DNA of 64,000 nt from the NCBI RefSeq assembly GCF_041154505.1, contig NZ_AP028673.1, forward strand, positions 102,055 to 166,054. Reading direction: 5' to 3'. Position 1 is the stretch's first letter. The number at the start of each line of letters is the position of its first letter. Positions 18,196 through 27,658 of the stretch are shown in pieces. Both the position numbers and the translations under genes were made by a program. This DNA is from Acidovorax sp. A79. Its GTDB lineage: Bacteria > Pseudomonadota > Gammaproteobacteria > Burkholderiales > Burkholderiaceae_C. A model generated the notes under the pieces. The model was not told the DNA's origin. It saw only the letters and a list, made by a program, of their open reading frames with translations, and did no database searches.

Positions 18196-18384
18196 ACCAG
18201 CCCTGCGGCGGCATGCTGCACCCCAGCCTGCCAGCAGCGTGGAGAGCAAGGCCAGACATGTCCAGTACAGCGTGGGGATGGCGGCAGGCTGTGCGCCGCC
18301 GCCAGGTGGCGCCACCACGGGCAGCGGTGCCTCGAACGCACCGATGTCGCACGCCGGGCCTATGGGCGCGTCACCCCGCGCTGA
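18193..18384 (-). pseudogene. C-terminal remnant of an IPTL-CTERM protein
   Basis: The minus strand encodes ~63 residues with no start codon. It reads RGDAPIGPACDIGAFEAPLP, then a proline/glycine linker, then AAIPTLYWTCLALLSTLLAG and a short Arg-rich end before the stop at 18193. The CDIGAFE motif typically precedes C-terminal sorting signals in choice-of-anchor Q type proteins. An in-frame stop lies just upstream, so this is the tail of a lost surface protein. Confidence 0.7.
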
Positions 18385-18955
18385 TTAGAGAATCGTATGG
18401 CCCGATTGCGCCAGGATGTTCGAACTGGCTATTCGCCGGCTCACTTCGAGTAGGACGGCGTGCCGCGTTCATCATGACACCTAGTTCACTCCGCGCGACT
18501 CAACGGACACGGTCCGTAGGCATACCTGCACGATGTCCTGGAGCGTCTGCCTAGGCAGCCGGCCAGCCGCGTCGATGAGCCCTTACCGCACCGGTGGCGC
18601 CGGATCGTCGATTGAATGACCGCTCGCCACCGTTGTGAAAGCAAGCGGCAACGGGCCCGAAGCCGACGCTGGCCCCCATTCCCCTAAGCGGTCATTGATT
18701 CGTACCCCAGTTGCTTGCGGCCCAAACGCGACTGTCGAGAGACCTGCCTTAGCAAATTCGCAGGCTATAGTTGGGCCAGATGAAGCCTGCGGGATTTGCG
18801 GGAATTTTTACACCTGAATGTTTGAGCAGCCCTGCGCTTGCAAACCCAGGCTGCAAGCCGCTTTCAGGAGGAAAAATTGTCCAGAGTATCCCGAACAATC
18901 CAGTCCATTCCCCAGGTTTTGCGGTCTAAGTTACGTTAGGCCGCACACTTTCAGC

Positions 18956-19444
18956 ATGATGGTGATCCCCGCAAATGTCCAATCCATGTGGCGCGAGTAC
19001 TTGGACATCGTTCGTGATGTCGAGGAAAGTCGCTTCTATGAGGCTTTCTCCTTCGGCGACTCTCCTGCAATGGCAGACGAACTCGGACAGTTGGTTCTAA
19101 GTCGCATAAAGCGGGCGACCGCCGGCTCCGTCTGGTCGTATGAAGATGCCGGGAAGCCAATTCCGAAGAAAGGCGATCTCAGTGTTGTCACTGACTCCAG
19201 CGGAAAGCCGTTATGCATCATCGAAACCATTCAAGTCGATATAGTTCCCTTTGATCGGGTTACATCTGAGTTCGCGTCCATTGAGGGAGAAGGTGATGGT
19301 TCTCTCACGTATTGGCGGGACGCGCACAGAGCTTACTTCACGCGGGAATGCGCTTCTTCCATGCGCGTCTTTTCTGACTCTATTCCCTTGGCCTGTGAGC
19401 AGTTCAAGGTGGTTTATCCGCTGCCAGCGCAAAGTGCCGGTTAG
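18956..19444 (+). CDS. ASCH domain protein
   Basis: It is 162 aa from the ATG at 18956 (or 161 from the adjacent ATG). The pattern fits the ASCH fold, a PUA-like RNA- or nucleoside-binding domain: a strand GDLSVVTDSSGKPLCIIET, IQVDIVPFDRV, then EGEGDGSLTYWRDAHRAYF. The acidic EGEGD-x-S-L-xYWR motif is typical. No signal peptide is present. Its GC is lower than that of its neighbours. Confidence 0.7.
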   Translation: MMVIPANVQSMWREYLDIVRDVEESRFYEAFSFGDSPAMADELGQLVLSRIKRATAGSVWSYEDAGKPIPKKGDLSVVTDSSGKPLCIIETIQVDIVPFDRVTSEFASIEGEGDGSLTYWRDAHRAYFTRECASSMRVFSDSIPLACEQFKVVYPLPAQSAG

Positions 19445-19585
19445 CTTAAGCGTTGAGCGTCCGCTTTTGCTTGCCGCCACCAGCTACTTCTGGCCGTTGG
19501 CAGACCGTACAACATCGAATCGTGAATCGCCCCGGGTTTTCTAGACACCTCTGAGCCTCAAACCTGAGGCCCAATAGGAGGTGCC

Positions 19586-19865
19586 ATGAGTGAGCAAAGA
19601 TACCCCGAAGAATTCAAGACCGAAGCGGTCAAACAGATCACCGAGCGTGGCCACAAGGTGGCCGACGTATCCGCCAGGCTTGGTGTTAGCCAGCACAGCC
19701 TGTATCAGTGGATCAAGGCCCATCGAATGCCCGCGGCACAACGGCAAGCGCAGGGGGCACAGGCCGGATGAGCTGCGCAAACTGAAGGCCAAGCTCAAAC
19801 GTGTGACCGAGGAGCGCGACATCCTAAAAAAGGCCGCAGCGTACTTTGCCAAGCAGTCCGGGTGA
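19586..19865 (+). pseudogene. IS3-family orfA, frameshifted
   Basis: The N-terminal part reads MSEQRYPEEFKTEAVKQITE with a helix-turn-helix (VSARLGVSQHSLYQWIKAHR). The C-terminal coiled coil (DELRKLKAKLKRVTEERDIL) lies in the next frame. The shift occurs near 19764, where GCCGGATGAG appears to carry one extra G compared with an expected GCCGATGAG. OrfA is needed for DNA binding, so transposition is probably impaired. A sequencing error is the alternative. Confidence 0.7.
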
Positions 19866-20737
19866 GGTACGCATTCATCGAGCGGCATGAACACCAGCAC
19901 AGCGTTTGCCGCATGTGCAAGCTCATGACCGTGCACCCCAGCGGCTACTACGCCTGGAAGTGCGATCCGGTGAGTTCTCGTGACAAGGACGATCAACGCT
20001 TGTTGGGCCTGCTCAAGCACGCGTGGCTGGAGAGTGGTGGCGTCTATGGCTATCGCAAGCTCACGATGGACATGCTCGACCTGGGAGAGCGCTGCGGCAA
20101 GCACCGCGTGGCCCGATTGCTCAAGCTTGAAGGCCTGCGTTCACAGACTGGCTATCGACGCCGACCTGGCCCGCGTGGCGCCAAGCCAGCGGTGGTGGCA
20201 CCAAACCATCTGCAGCGCCAGTTCAATGTCAGCGAGCCCAATCAGTCATGGGTGACCGACATCACCTACATCCGCACCCATGAAGGCTGGTTGTACCTGA
20301 GCGCCGTCATCGACCTCTTCTCCAGGCAGGTGATCGGCTGGTCCATGGGGCACCGCATCGACACTGAGTTAGTGCTCAACGCGCTGCTGATGGCATTGTG
20401 GCGCCGGCAACCCAAAGCCGCTGTCACCGTCCACTCTGATCAGGGCAGTCAGTTCACTGGGCATGCATGGCAAGACTTCCTGCGCGCTCACAACCTGGTT
20501 TCCAGCATGAGCCGTCGGGGCAATTGCCATGACAACGCCGTGGCCGAAAGCTTCTTCCAACTTTTGAAACGAGAGCGAATCCGCCGCCAGATCTACCCAA
20601 CCCGCGATCAAGCCAGAGCCGATGTCTTCAATTACATCGAGATGTTTTACAACCCTAAGCGACGCCACGGCACTGCCGGAGATACTTCACCGGTAGAGTT
20701 CGAAAGACGCCATTTCCAACGGCTCAAAAGTGTCTAG
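19862..20737 (+). CDS. IS3-family transposase OrfB
   Basis: A 291-aa rve-type integrase/transposase starting at a GTG that overlaps the orfA stop, the usual site for -1 frameshifting. The N-terminal HTH_21-like region is followed by the catalytic core. The DDE residues are visible in VTDITYI, HSDQGSQFTG and AVAESFFQLLKRE. It looks intact. It would need orfA in fusion to act fully. Confidence 0.85.
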   Translation: MRYAFIERHEHQHSVCRMCKLMTVHPSGYYAWKCDPVSSRDKDDQRLLGLLKHAWLESGGVYGYRKLTMDMLDLGERCGKHRVARLLKLEGLRSQTGYRRRPGPRGAKPAVVAPNHLQRQFNVSEPNQSWVTDITYIRTHEGWLYLSAVIDLFSRQVIGWSMGHRIDTELVLNALLMALWRRQPKAAVTVHSDQGSQFTGHAWQDFLRAHNLVSSMSRRGNCHDNAVAESFFQLLKRERIRRQIYPTRDQARADVFNYIEMFYNPKRRHGTAGDTSPVEFERRHFQRLKSV

Positions 20738-20775
20738 GGAATCCGGGGCGATTCAGTTAGTGCCCTCAGGCCGAC

Positions 20776-21765
20776 TCACTGCGGCCTCCATCGTGCCTCG
20801 CCCGGCGTCACACCGTAGTGCTGCTTGAACGCCCGGCCCAGAGCCGACGCCTCTGAAAACCCACAGGCATATGCAACGACCTCGATGCTCATTCCCGCGT
20901 TACGTGGCTCCTTCAGCATGGCATGGGCAGCTTGGAGGCGGGTGTGGCGCAGGGTTTCTTCGTAGCTGGTACCTGCCGATGCCAGCACGCGCTGCAACTG
21001 ACGTGCCGATATGCCCTGGCGTGCAGCGAGCGATTGCAGACTCAGGCGGCTGGTGGCCAGGTGAGCGGCCATGTCGGCACGTACAGCCCGCAGCCTCACC
21101 GCAGCCAGACTATTCTCCTCAGCCCAGGCAGCATAGTCGGGCGACTGGCCCATGGCCACGGCCAGCATGTCCTGCAGCTGGCGCACTACCAACTGCTGGC
21201 TGCCGGCCCCTTCCAGGGGCTCTGATTCGATCAGTTTACCGTAGCGCTGCAGCAGGCCCAGCATGGGCGTGGGGCGCAGAGCCAGCATGGGGGCTTCGCC
21301 TAGGCGCGGCAACATGCGCTCCATCTCGGAATGCGGCACGCGCAGGGCCCACGATGCACCTGCCTGCTCCATCACGATCTGCATAGGCCTCGCCTGCGAT
21401 AGCAGGGCCGCCTCGCCCGGCCGCACGCGCAGTGCATCACGGCCTGGCTGACCGATGGTCATGCCCACTGAGGGCATCACCAGCATCAAATCGTCCTGCC
21501 CGTCCTTGCAAAAGGCCGCCGTGCGCGTGCTGCTTACGGCGCTGGCCTGTGAACTGCCCCAACTGGCACCCGGCAAGGTGCGCAGCCCAGCCTCGTAATG
21601 CAGCGGCTGGTTCTGGTGGACGGGGGCAACATCCACCCGCATCAAGCCGGCCAGGTAGTCGCGCATGGCCTTCAAATTCCGGTCGCCGGGCATGCCGGAC
21701 AGGCGCAGCGTCGCCGTAGGGGCCGCCGCTTCTGCGGTCTGGGGTGAGTCTACAGAGGGGCTCAT
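20776..21765 (-). CDS. AraC-family transcriptional regulator
   Basis: It is 329 aa from the ATG at 21765, chosen for the AGGAG site 7 nt upstream. The N-terminal ~200 residues are an AraC-binding-like sensor domain. The C-terminal ~100 residues carry two helix-turn-helix units (LQSLAARQGISARQLQRVLA and the final VVAYACGFSEASALGRAFKQ). It is divergent from the IPTL-CTERM gene at 21991 and likely regulates it, a common arrangement for this class (inference). A similar regulator sits by the LRR genes at 36154-37134. Confidence 0.85.
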   Translation of the reverse strand: MSPSVDSPQTAEAAAPTATLRLSGMPGDRNLKAMRDYLAGLMRVDVAPVHQNQPLHYEAGLRTLPGASWGSSQASAVSSTRTAAFCKDGQDDLMLVMPSVGMTIGQPGRDALRVRPGEAALLSQARPMQIVMEQAGASWALRVPHSEMERMLPRLGEAPMLALRPTPMLGLLQRYGKLIESEPLEGAGSQQLVVRQLQDMLAVAMGQSPDYAAWAEENSLAAVRLRAVRADMAAHLATSRLSLQSLAARQGISARQLQRVLASAGTSYEETLRHTRLQAAHAMLKEPRNAGMSIEVVAYACGFSEASALGRAFKQHYGVTPGEARWRPQ

Positions 21766-21914
21766 GCGCCGCTCCTTTCCTGTTGTGTTTCCGGTTCGGA
21801 TACCTGCACAAATTGTCGCAAATAGGGCGTGTCGTGTGGCGTCATTTCCTTGGCGTTTGCCGTCATTGCCGCAGCCCTGGGGGCACTGAAAAATCTGTGG
21901 ATTGAGCCCTGTCA

Positions 21915-21970
21915 CATATCAACGGCTATCAAGATAGTTAGCTTGATGCGCATGAATGGCGGGCGCTAGA
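21915..21970. repeat. Interspersed repeat copy 6 in the divergent promoter region
   Basis: It contains AACGGCTATCAAGATAG and GGCGGGCGCTAGAGCA, the repeat family in opposite orientation. It lies between the AraC regulator and the IPTL-CTERM gene, so it could affect either promoter. Confidence 0.5.
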
Positions 21971-21990
21971 GCAAGAAAAAAGTACACCTT

Positions 21991-23973
21991 ATGACATGCC
22001 GCCCCCTGTCCTCGACGCTGCTGCTCGCCAGCCTGTTCTGCGCCTCTGCGGGGGCCGCCACGGTCATCGTCACCGATGTGGGCGACGCACCGCTGGGCGG
22101 CGCGGTGAATTGCAATCCCGGCAGCGCCACTTGTACGCTACGCGCGGCCATCGAGCAGGCGAACGCCAACATCGACGCGGACACCATCGCCTTCAACTTT
22201 GGCGGAACGCCCACCACCATCAGTCCCGCCACGCCGCTGCCCGCTATCGCCTCCCAAGTCACCATCGACGGCTACACCAACGGCGGCACCCCCAACAGCG
22301 CCGCCACGGGAACGAACGCGGTCATCACCGTGCGCATCGATGGCGCGAATGCCGGCGCCGACACATTCGGCATTCATCTGCGGCCCGGCGCATCCGACTC
22401 GGTGGTGCGCGGCCTGGCCATCACACGCTTCGGCCATGCGGGCATGCTGGTCACTTCCAACCAGACCTACGACGTGTACCGGGTGCAGGTTCTTGGCAAC
22501 TTCATCGGCACCGACGGCAGCGGGTCGCCGGACGACGCGGCCGGCCTGCTCGCCAACCGGCACGGAATCTACGTAGCCAACTACGCCCAGAGCACCTCGG
22601 TCGGCGATGGCTCCCCCGCCGGGCGCAACCTGGTCGTGGCCCGCACCGATGGCATAGGCATCGCCTCCTCCGACAGGGTGCTGGGCACCCGTATCCACGA
22701 CAACCTCATCGGCACCGGGCGCAGCGGCAACCAATTGCGTGGCGACGCGGCCACCGGCGTCCAAGTCTATGGTAGCAACAGCGTCACCATCCGCACCAAC
22801 GTGATCGGCGCGCGCCAGACGGGCATCGACATCGTCAACGAGAGCGATAGCAACGACATCCAGGCCAACCGCATCGGCGTGGGCGCCGACGGCGCCTCGC
22901 CCATCGGCGGCAGCGGCCACGGCGTGTTCATCCGCAATCAGCAAAACATCAACCAATCCTTCCCCTGGCACAACCGCGTGGGTGGCGCGGGCGCGAGCGA
23001 GGGCAACACGATCGCCCACTGGGGCGGCAGCGGCATCCGCGTGGAGCACAACCTCTTGCAGGTGAAAAACCCTCAGGGCAATAATTGGCGCGGCAACAGC
23101 ATCTACAGCAACGGCGCCTTGGGCATCGAGCTGATCGACCCTGCCAACCCAGCCGCCGTGGGCTCCGACCCCGCGCAGCCCCAGCCCATCTGGGCGGTGC
23201 GCCAACCCATGATCGCCAGCACCACCGGCAGCGCCGCCGGCACGCAAATCTACGCCACGCTGATGGACAGCCAATCGCCCAGCGCCGTCTACCGCGTGGA
23301 GGCCTTCGCCAACACCGCCTGCGATGCCAGCGGCTATGGCGAGGGCCAGGTCTTCCTGGGCGCGGCCGACGTGCAGACCCACCCCAGCGGCGGCTGGGCC
23401 GGGACGCTGGCCTTTGCCGCCCTGCCCGCCGGCCACACCCATGTGGCGCTGACGGCCACCCTCATCGGCAAGAACGGCTACGCGGAGAGCTCCGAGTTCT
23501 CGCGGTGCGTGGCCGTGCAGGTGCAAGGCGGCGCGGGCGGCGGCGCCACGCCGCCCGCAGTGACGCCGGGCAGCGCCAGTGTGCCGGTGAACCAACCCTT
23601 CAGCCACACCCTGGCGCAGTACGTGACGGCCACCGACGGCGACGCTCTCCAGCCCTACGCGCTGCTCGGCACGCTACCGCCGGGCGCGGCCTTCAATGCC
23701 GCCACAGGCCAGCTCACCGGCACGCCCACCGCGCCTGGCACCTACCCGCTGATGTTGTCCGCCACCGACAAGGACGGCACCGCCAGCGCGGTGTTCACGC
23801 TGACAGTGACGGGCACTGGCAATCCAGGCGGGCCGGGTGGGCCAGGCAACCCAGGTGGCGCCGTGGCCGTGCCCACGCTGGGCCACGCCGCCTTGGCGCT
23901 GCTCTCTGGCCTGCTGGGCGCTCTGGGCCTGTGCCACCGATTCACTATCAAAAAGAGAGCTATTCGCGTCTGA
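21991..23973 (+). CDS. IPTL-CTERM beta-helix surface protein
   Basis: A 660-aa exported protein. The signal peptide is residues ~1-22 (SSTLLLASLFCASAGA). A CSLR-type N-terminal motif (TCTLRAAIEQANA) and repeated NFIGTDGSG-like turns point to a right-handed parallel beta-helix up to ~residue 400. A putative-Ig domain (about residues 520-610) follows, then a G/P-rich linker and the sorting signal VAVPTLGHAALALLSGLLGA with basic residues at the end. The signal would be read by an XrtH-type exosortase, which is not in this window. Confidence 0.8.
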   Translation: MTCRPLSSTLLLASLFCASAGAATVIVTDVGDAPLGGAVNCNPGSATCTLRAAIEQANANIDADTIAFNFGGTPTTISPATPLPAIASQVTIDGYTNGGTPNSAATGTNAVITVRIDGANAGADTFGIHLRPGASDSVVRGLAITRFGHAGMLVTSNQTYDVYRVQVLGNFIGTDGSGSPDDAAGLLANRHGIYVANYAQSTSVGDGSPAGRNLVVARTDGIGIASSDRVLGTRIHDNLIGTGRSGNQLRGDAATGVQVYGSNSVTIRTNVIGARQTGIDIVNESDSNDIQANRIGVGADGASPIGGSGHGVFIRNQQNINQSFPWHNRVGGAGASEGNTIAHWGGSGIRVEHNLLQVKNPQGNNWRGNSIYSNGALGIELIDPANPAAVGSDPAQPQPIWAVRQPMIASTTGSAAGTQIYATLMDSQSPSAVYRVEAFANTACDASGYGEGQVFLGAADVQTHPSGGWAGTLAFAALPAGHTHVALTATLIGKNGYAESSEFSRCVAVQVQGGAGGGATPPAVTPGSASVPVNQPFSHTLAQYVTATDGDALQPYALLGTLPPGAAFNAATGQLTGTPTAPGTYPLMLSATDKDGTASAVFTLTVTGTGNPGGPGGPGNPGGAVAVPTLGHAALALLSGLLGALGLCHRFTIKKRAIRV

Positions 23974-23985
23974 TGGACAAGCGCT
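23938..23985. repeat. Interspersed repeat copy 7 overlapping the 3' end of the gene
   Basis: It contains CTATCAAAAAGAGAGCTATT and GACAAGCGCTAG. The repeat forms the last codons of the IPTL-CTERM gene and may have replaced its original end. Confidence 0.4.
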
Positions 23986-24031
23986 AGTACCCAAAAACAC
24001 TCAAAAAAGGCCTACTGAGGAGGAACCATCC

Positions 24032-25681
24032 ATGCAAACCATCCGCACCCTGTCCGCCGCGCTGCTGCTCGCGTACCTGTTCTGCCCCCCTGCGGGGGCG
24101 GCTACCTTCGTTGTCAACGAAGAAGGTGACGGCATCGACACTAGTCTGGGCGACGGCCTGTGCACCACCACGGTCGGCCACTGCTCGCTGCGCGCGGCCC
24201 TGCTGGAATCCTCCATGCACGCAGGCCCCCACCGCATCGAATTCAACGTCCCCACCGCGCCCAACACGCCCGCCGTCATTGCGCCCAACTCGCCCCTGCC
24301 CGTCATTGCCAGGCTCATCGTGATCGATGGCACCACGCAGCCTGGCTCCAGCGCCAACACGCTGGCGGTGGGCAACAACGCCGTCGTCAACGTGCGGCTG
24401 CACGGGGCCAACGCGGGCGCGGCAAACGGCCTGCGGTTCGACGCGGGCGCGTCCAACTCGGTGGTGCGCGGCCTGGCGATCACGGGTTTTCAGAACAACG
24501 GCATCGTTCTGAACGGGCTGAACGTGCCGGGCGGCCTGAGCGGGGTGACCATTGCGGGCAACTTCATCGGCACCGACGGCTCGGGCTCCATCGCCGATGC
24601 CACGGGCACGCTGGCCAACACGCGGGGCATCTTCATCTACGACGGCGCTGCCAACACCATGGTGGGCGGCAGCGCCCCCGCTGACCGCAACCTGATCGTG
24701 AGCGGTTCCCTCAGCTTCGGCATTTCGGTGAGCTCCACCTCCACCGGCACCCAGGTGCGGGGCAACTACATCGGCACCAACCGCGCGGGCCTGCTGCGCG
24801 TCGGCACCTATGTGGGGGTGGCCGTTGACGCATCGGGCGGCAGCGGCCTCTATGGCAACGTGATCGGCGCCATCGACACGGGGGTGCTCCTGTATGGCGG
24901 CGCCAGTGGCGTTTCCTTGCAGGGCAACGCCATCGGCGTGGGGGCGGACGGCGCGGCCAACATCGCGGGCTCCGGCAGCGGCGTGTACATCACCAACGGC
25001 GGAACGGCCTGGAGCCCATCGCTCATCCGCGTGGGCGGCGCCGACCCCGGCGAGGGCAACACCATTGCCCACTGGGGCGGCAACGGCGTGCGCGTGGAGC
25101 GCAACGATGCGGGCGCGCCCGATCTGCATTACCACAGCATCCGGGGCAACAGCATCCACAGCAACGCGCTGGCGGGCATCGAGCTGATCGACACCGCTGG
25201 CGGCAGCGTCACGGTGAACAGCGGCCAGCCCGCCCCCGCCATCACCAGCGCAACGGGCAATGCGCAGGGCACAGTGGTGAACTTCAGCCTTGCCAACGCG
25301 GCTGCCAATGCCACACATATCTACGAGGTATTCAGCAACGCCACTTGCACGCCCCAGGGGCGTACCTACCTGGGCGGGCTGCAAGCGGGTACCGACGGCA
25401 GCGGCACCTACACCGGCAGCATCAACCTGCCGGCCGTGCCAGCAGGGAGTTTCCTGACCATGACGGCCACGCACAACTTCGGCGGCAACAACCAGTTGGA
25501 GACTTCCGAGTTCTCGGGCTGCGTGCAGGTGCAGGCCGGCCCGGGCGGCCCCGGCGGCAATCCGGGCGGTCCCGGTGGCCCCGCCGCCATCCCCACACTG
25601 GGCCATGCGGGGCTGGCGCTGCTGTCTGGCCTGCTGGCAGGCGCGGGCGCGCTGCAGCGGCGCAAACGAGGTTGTGAATAG
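24032..25681 (+). CDS. IPTL-CTERM beta-helix surface protein, paralog
   Basis: It is 549 aa from the ATG at 24032, which has a GAGGAGG site just upstream. The signal peptide (TLSAALLLAYLFCPPAGA) is followed by HCSLRAALLE, then repeated NFIGTDGSG/NYIGTN turns of a beta-helix clearly homologous to the upstream gene. The C-terminus has a GGPGG linker and AAIPTLGHAGLALLSGLLAG plus Arg/Lys residues. It is a tandem duplicate of the gene before it. Confidence 0.8.
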   Translation: MQTIRTLSAALLLAYLFCPPAGAATFVVNEEGDGIDTSLGDGLCTTTVGHCSLRAALLESSMHAGPHRIEFNVPTAPNTPAVIAPNSPLPVIARLIVIDGTTQPGSSANTLAVGNNAVVNVRLHGANAGAANGLRFDAGASNSVVRGLAITGFQNNGIVLNGLNVPGGLSGVTIAGNFIGTDGSGSIADATGTLANTRGIFIYDGAANTMVGGSAPADRNLIVSGSLSFGISVSSTSTGTQVRGNYIGTNRAGLLRVGTYVGVAVDASGGSGLYGNVIGAIDTGVLLYGGASGVSLQGNAIGVGADGAANIAGSGSGVYITNGGTAWSPSLIRVGGADPGEGNTIAHWGGNGVRVERNDAGAPDLHYHSIRGNSIHSNALAGIELIDTAGGSVTVNSGQPAPAITSATGNAQGTVVNFSLANAAANATHIYEVFSNATCTPQGRTYLGGLQAGTDGSGTYTGSINLPAVPAGSFLTMTATHNFGGNNQLETSEFSGCVQVQAGPGGPGGNPGGPGGPAAIPTLGHAGLALLSGLLAGAGALQRRKRGCE

Positions 25682-25688
25682 AAAGTGG

Positions 25689-26051
25689 TTGAAGCGCCTC
25701 CTCAGCAGGCGCCAAAAGCTATCAGATCGGTACCTGACCGATCATGTGGGCGGCTCGAAATCGCTGGCGGCCCCAAGCCCCAGCGCGGGCATCCGCAAAA
25801 GCATCTGCGTGCCCCTCCGCGACACCGTCGATTCGGTGCAGCACATGGACGCCACGGGCAGACGCGCGCCGGCGCCCGGCCCCGTCAACCCCTGGGGCTT
25901 CTTCGGCGCCATCATCTGCTACGTGCCCATCAGCAGCACCTCCACCGGCTTCGACACGTTCACCTACACCGCCATCGATGTCGATGACAACGAGAGCGCG
26001 CCCGTCTCGGTGACGATCGAAGTTTTCGAGGTCAAGGTACCACCGATATGA
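25689..26051 (+). pseudogene. Remnant of a cadherin-like surface protein gene
   Basis: The frame encodes ~120 residues with no signal peptide and no good start. It includes GFDTFTYTAIDVDDNESAPV, a Big/cadherin-like strand pair typical of repeat surface proteins. The stop overlaps the next gene start as ATGA. It looks like the tail of a repeat protein whose front has been lost. Confidence 0.5.
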
Positions 26052-26963
26052 AGTATCCAACCGCCGCCGCCCCGGCCCTGCTGGCCTGCACTGCCCAGGC
26101 CGCCCCGCTGCAATGGGACGCCTGCCCCTGGGGCCAGACCTCATCGGGCAGCGCCTGCACCGGCACGCCCGCGCTGCTCACCTGGCAGCAGGCAGCAGGC
26201 CAACGCCGCGCTCCACCAAGGCCAGACCGACTGGCGAGTGTCCAACCGCACCGAGCTGGAATCCACCGTGGACTCGGCCGCGCCGGGCGCAGGCACCTTC
26301 TGGTCGTCCACCAACTCCCACCCCGCGCCCGCCCAAGCGTGGGGCGTGGATTGTTGCGACAGCGCCTCGCACCCCGCCGCCAAGACCGCCGCCCTGGCCT
26401 TGCGCCTTGTTCGCGACGGCACGGCCGCGCAAGCCTTCCAGTCGCCCGGCCCCGCCACCACGCCCGCGCTGCCCCTGCCCAGCCAGCCGGGCCAGACGGC
26501 GCAGGCCGTGGTGACGGGTGGCGGGGCGGGCTGCGGCTTTACCCACGCGCAGTTCGTGGCCGCGTCCACCGCGGCCCCGCCCCCTGCCAGCGTGAAGTTG
26601 GCGGCTGACCTGTTCGATCTCATCCTCGAAGGCTGCACGCCCAGCCGCACGGTGCAGATCACCATCACCTCCCCGCATGCAATGGCCGCCAACCAGTTCT
26701 GGAAGCACGGCCCCACGCCCGGCCAGGGCGCGCACTGGTACGCCTCCCCGCGAGCCACGATCAGCGGCTCTGCGGTGGTGCTGACCCTGACCGACGGCGT
26801 GCTGGGCGACGGCGACCTGGACGCGACCAATGGCCGTATCGTGGATGCAAGTGCGCCTGCGATGCCGGTCGCCCCGGCGACCATCCCCACGCTGTCGCTG
26901 TGGGGCCTGCTGCTCCTATCGACGCTGTTGGGGCTGGTAACGTGGCGATGGCGACGCGCGTAG
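26048..26963 (+). pseudogene. IPTL-CTERM protein with DUF1566 and anchor-U-type regions, frameshifted
   Basis: The first ~50 codons give a signal peptide and ACPWGQTSSGSACTGTP. Near 26200 the frame must change to continue as ALHQGQTDWRVSNRTELES, a DUF1566 (Lcl C-terminal) motif. The following part has a choice-of-anchor U-like domain with ISGSAVVLTLTDGVLGDGDL, then ATIPTLSLWGLLLLSTLLG and Arg residues. One indel breaks the gene; a sequencing error cannot be excluded. It is likely part of the same surface protein cluster. Confidence 0.65.
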
Positions 26964-27658
26964 ATCGCTACATTGTTGATCTCCACGCAAGCCGAACCCA
27001 GCGGCGATGCGGAAAAAAAACATGAACTACTAGGAGGTAGTTCACATATTCGTACAGAGACAGAATTCGCGCCAGATAAGCCATACGTCAAATGTTACAA
27101 CCTTGTCAGGCCAGACCGCCGTCGGCAGGGCTACCCAGAAGGAGGCGGCTGTTGACCACTATCTTTCTCACAATCTCTGCATTGTTGCCACCGTAAGGGC
27201 GCAGGGCTACACTGGTCGTAGGATGTTGACTGCATGTAGTTGCGAGACGCTTCCTGAAAGCAGGAAGACCGTGTTGACCGGTAAAGATTCTCTGAGACAT
27301 AGGGACGCATCGGTACGCGGAGCGCGGAGCGCGGAGCGCGGAGCGCGTCAATATGATGCTCGATGCTTTCATCGAAAAGATGGCAGGCGGCAACAGCCGG
27401 CCGTGGTGCTCACTATCGCTGGCAGGCTGGCTATCGCGGATCGCAGATGTGAAGCTCATTTGCTCGATGTCACGCAAGGGGTGCTCGCCGGACACGCAGC
27501 CTGCGGACGCCTCTTCTTGCTGACCTCGTGCAGCCTGACGGATTCGTGGACGTTGAGGAACTCACCATGCAGCCTGCCATTGAGTTTCGGTTTTCTCGGT
27601 GACCGATCCATTCGGGCTGTTCCCAAGCGAGTCAATGCGCTATAGGCCTCATCTAGGT
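26964..27658. other. Intergenic stretch, no supported gene
   Basis: Short overlapping frames here have no recognisable domain, signal peptide or ribosome site. A tandem heptamer repeat lies at 27317-27344. GC is lower than in the flanks. Confidence 0.5.
27317..27344. repeat. Tandem GCGGAGC heptamer, four copies
   Basis: Four perfect copies of GCGGAGC run head to tail, followed by a partial fifth. Such heptamers vary in copy number by slippage. It lies outside any supported gene. Confidence 0.9.

Larger units (their letters stand above)
17404..18955. other. Gene-poor stretch with decayed sequences
   Basis: No intact gene is supported here. It holds the IPTL-CTERM tail fragment at 18193-18384, a repeat copy at about 18151-18195, and an open plus-strand frame near 17970-18122 (reading DSTVAHARLNAWAAGKKRA) that I cannot identify and that lacks a credible start. 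The stretch looks like debris from past insertions. Confidence 0.5.
19523..20755 (+). mobile_element. IS3-family insertion sequence
   Basis: A 1233-bp element bounded by 26-bp imperfect inverted repeats. The left end is TGAATCGCCCCGG-gTTtTCTAGACAC and the right end, read inward, differs at 3 of 26 positions. It carries orfA and orfB in the usual overlapping arrangement. The three bases outside each end differ (TCG versus GTT), so no target duplication is seen. orfA is frameshifted, so the copy is probably not autonomous. Confidence 0.85.

Noticed and set aside
22138..25606. Long open frames antisense to the two beta-helix IPTL-CTERM genes
   Set aside because: Composition is shadow-like (Ala/Val/Gly/His), and the sense genes have signal peptides, repeats and sorting tails.
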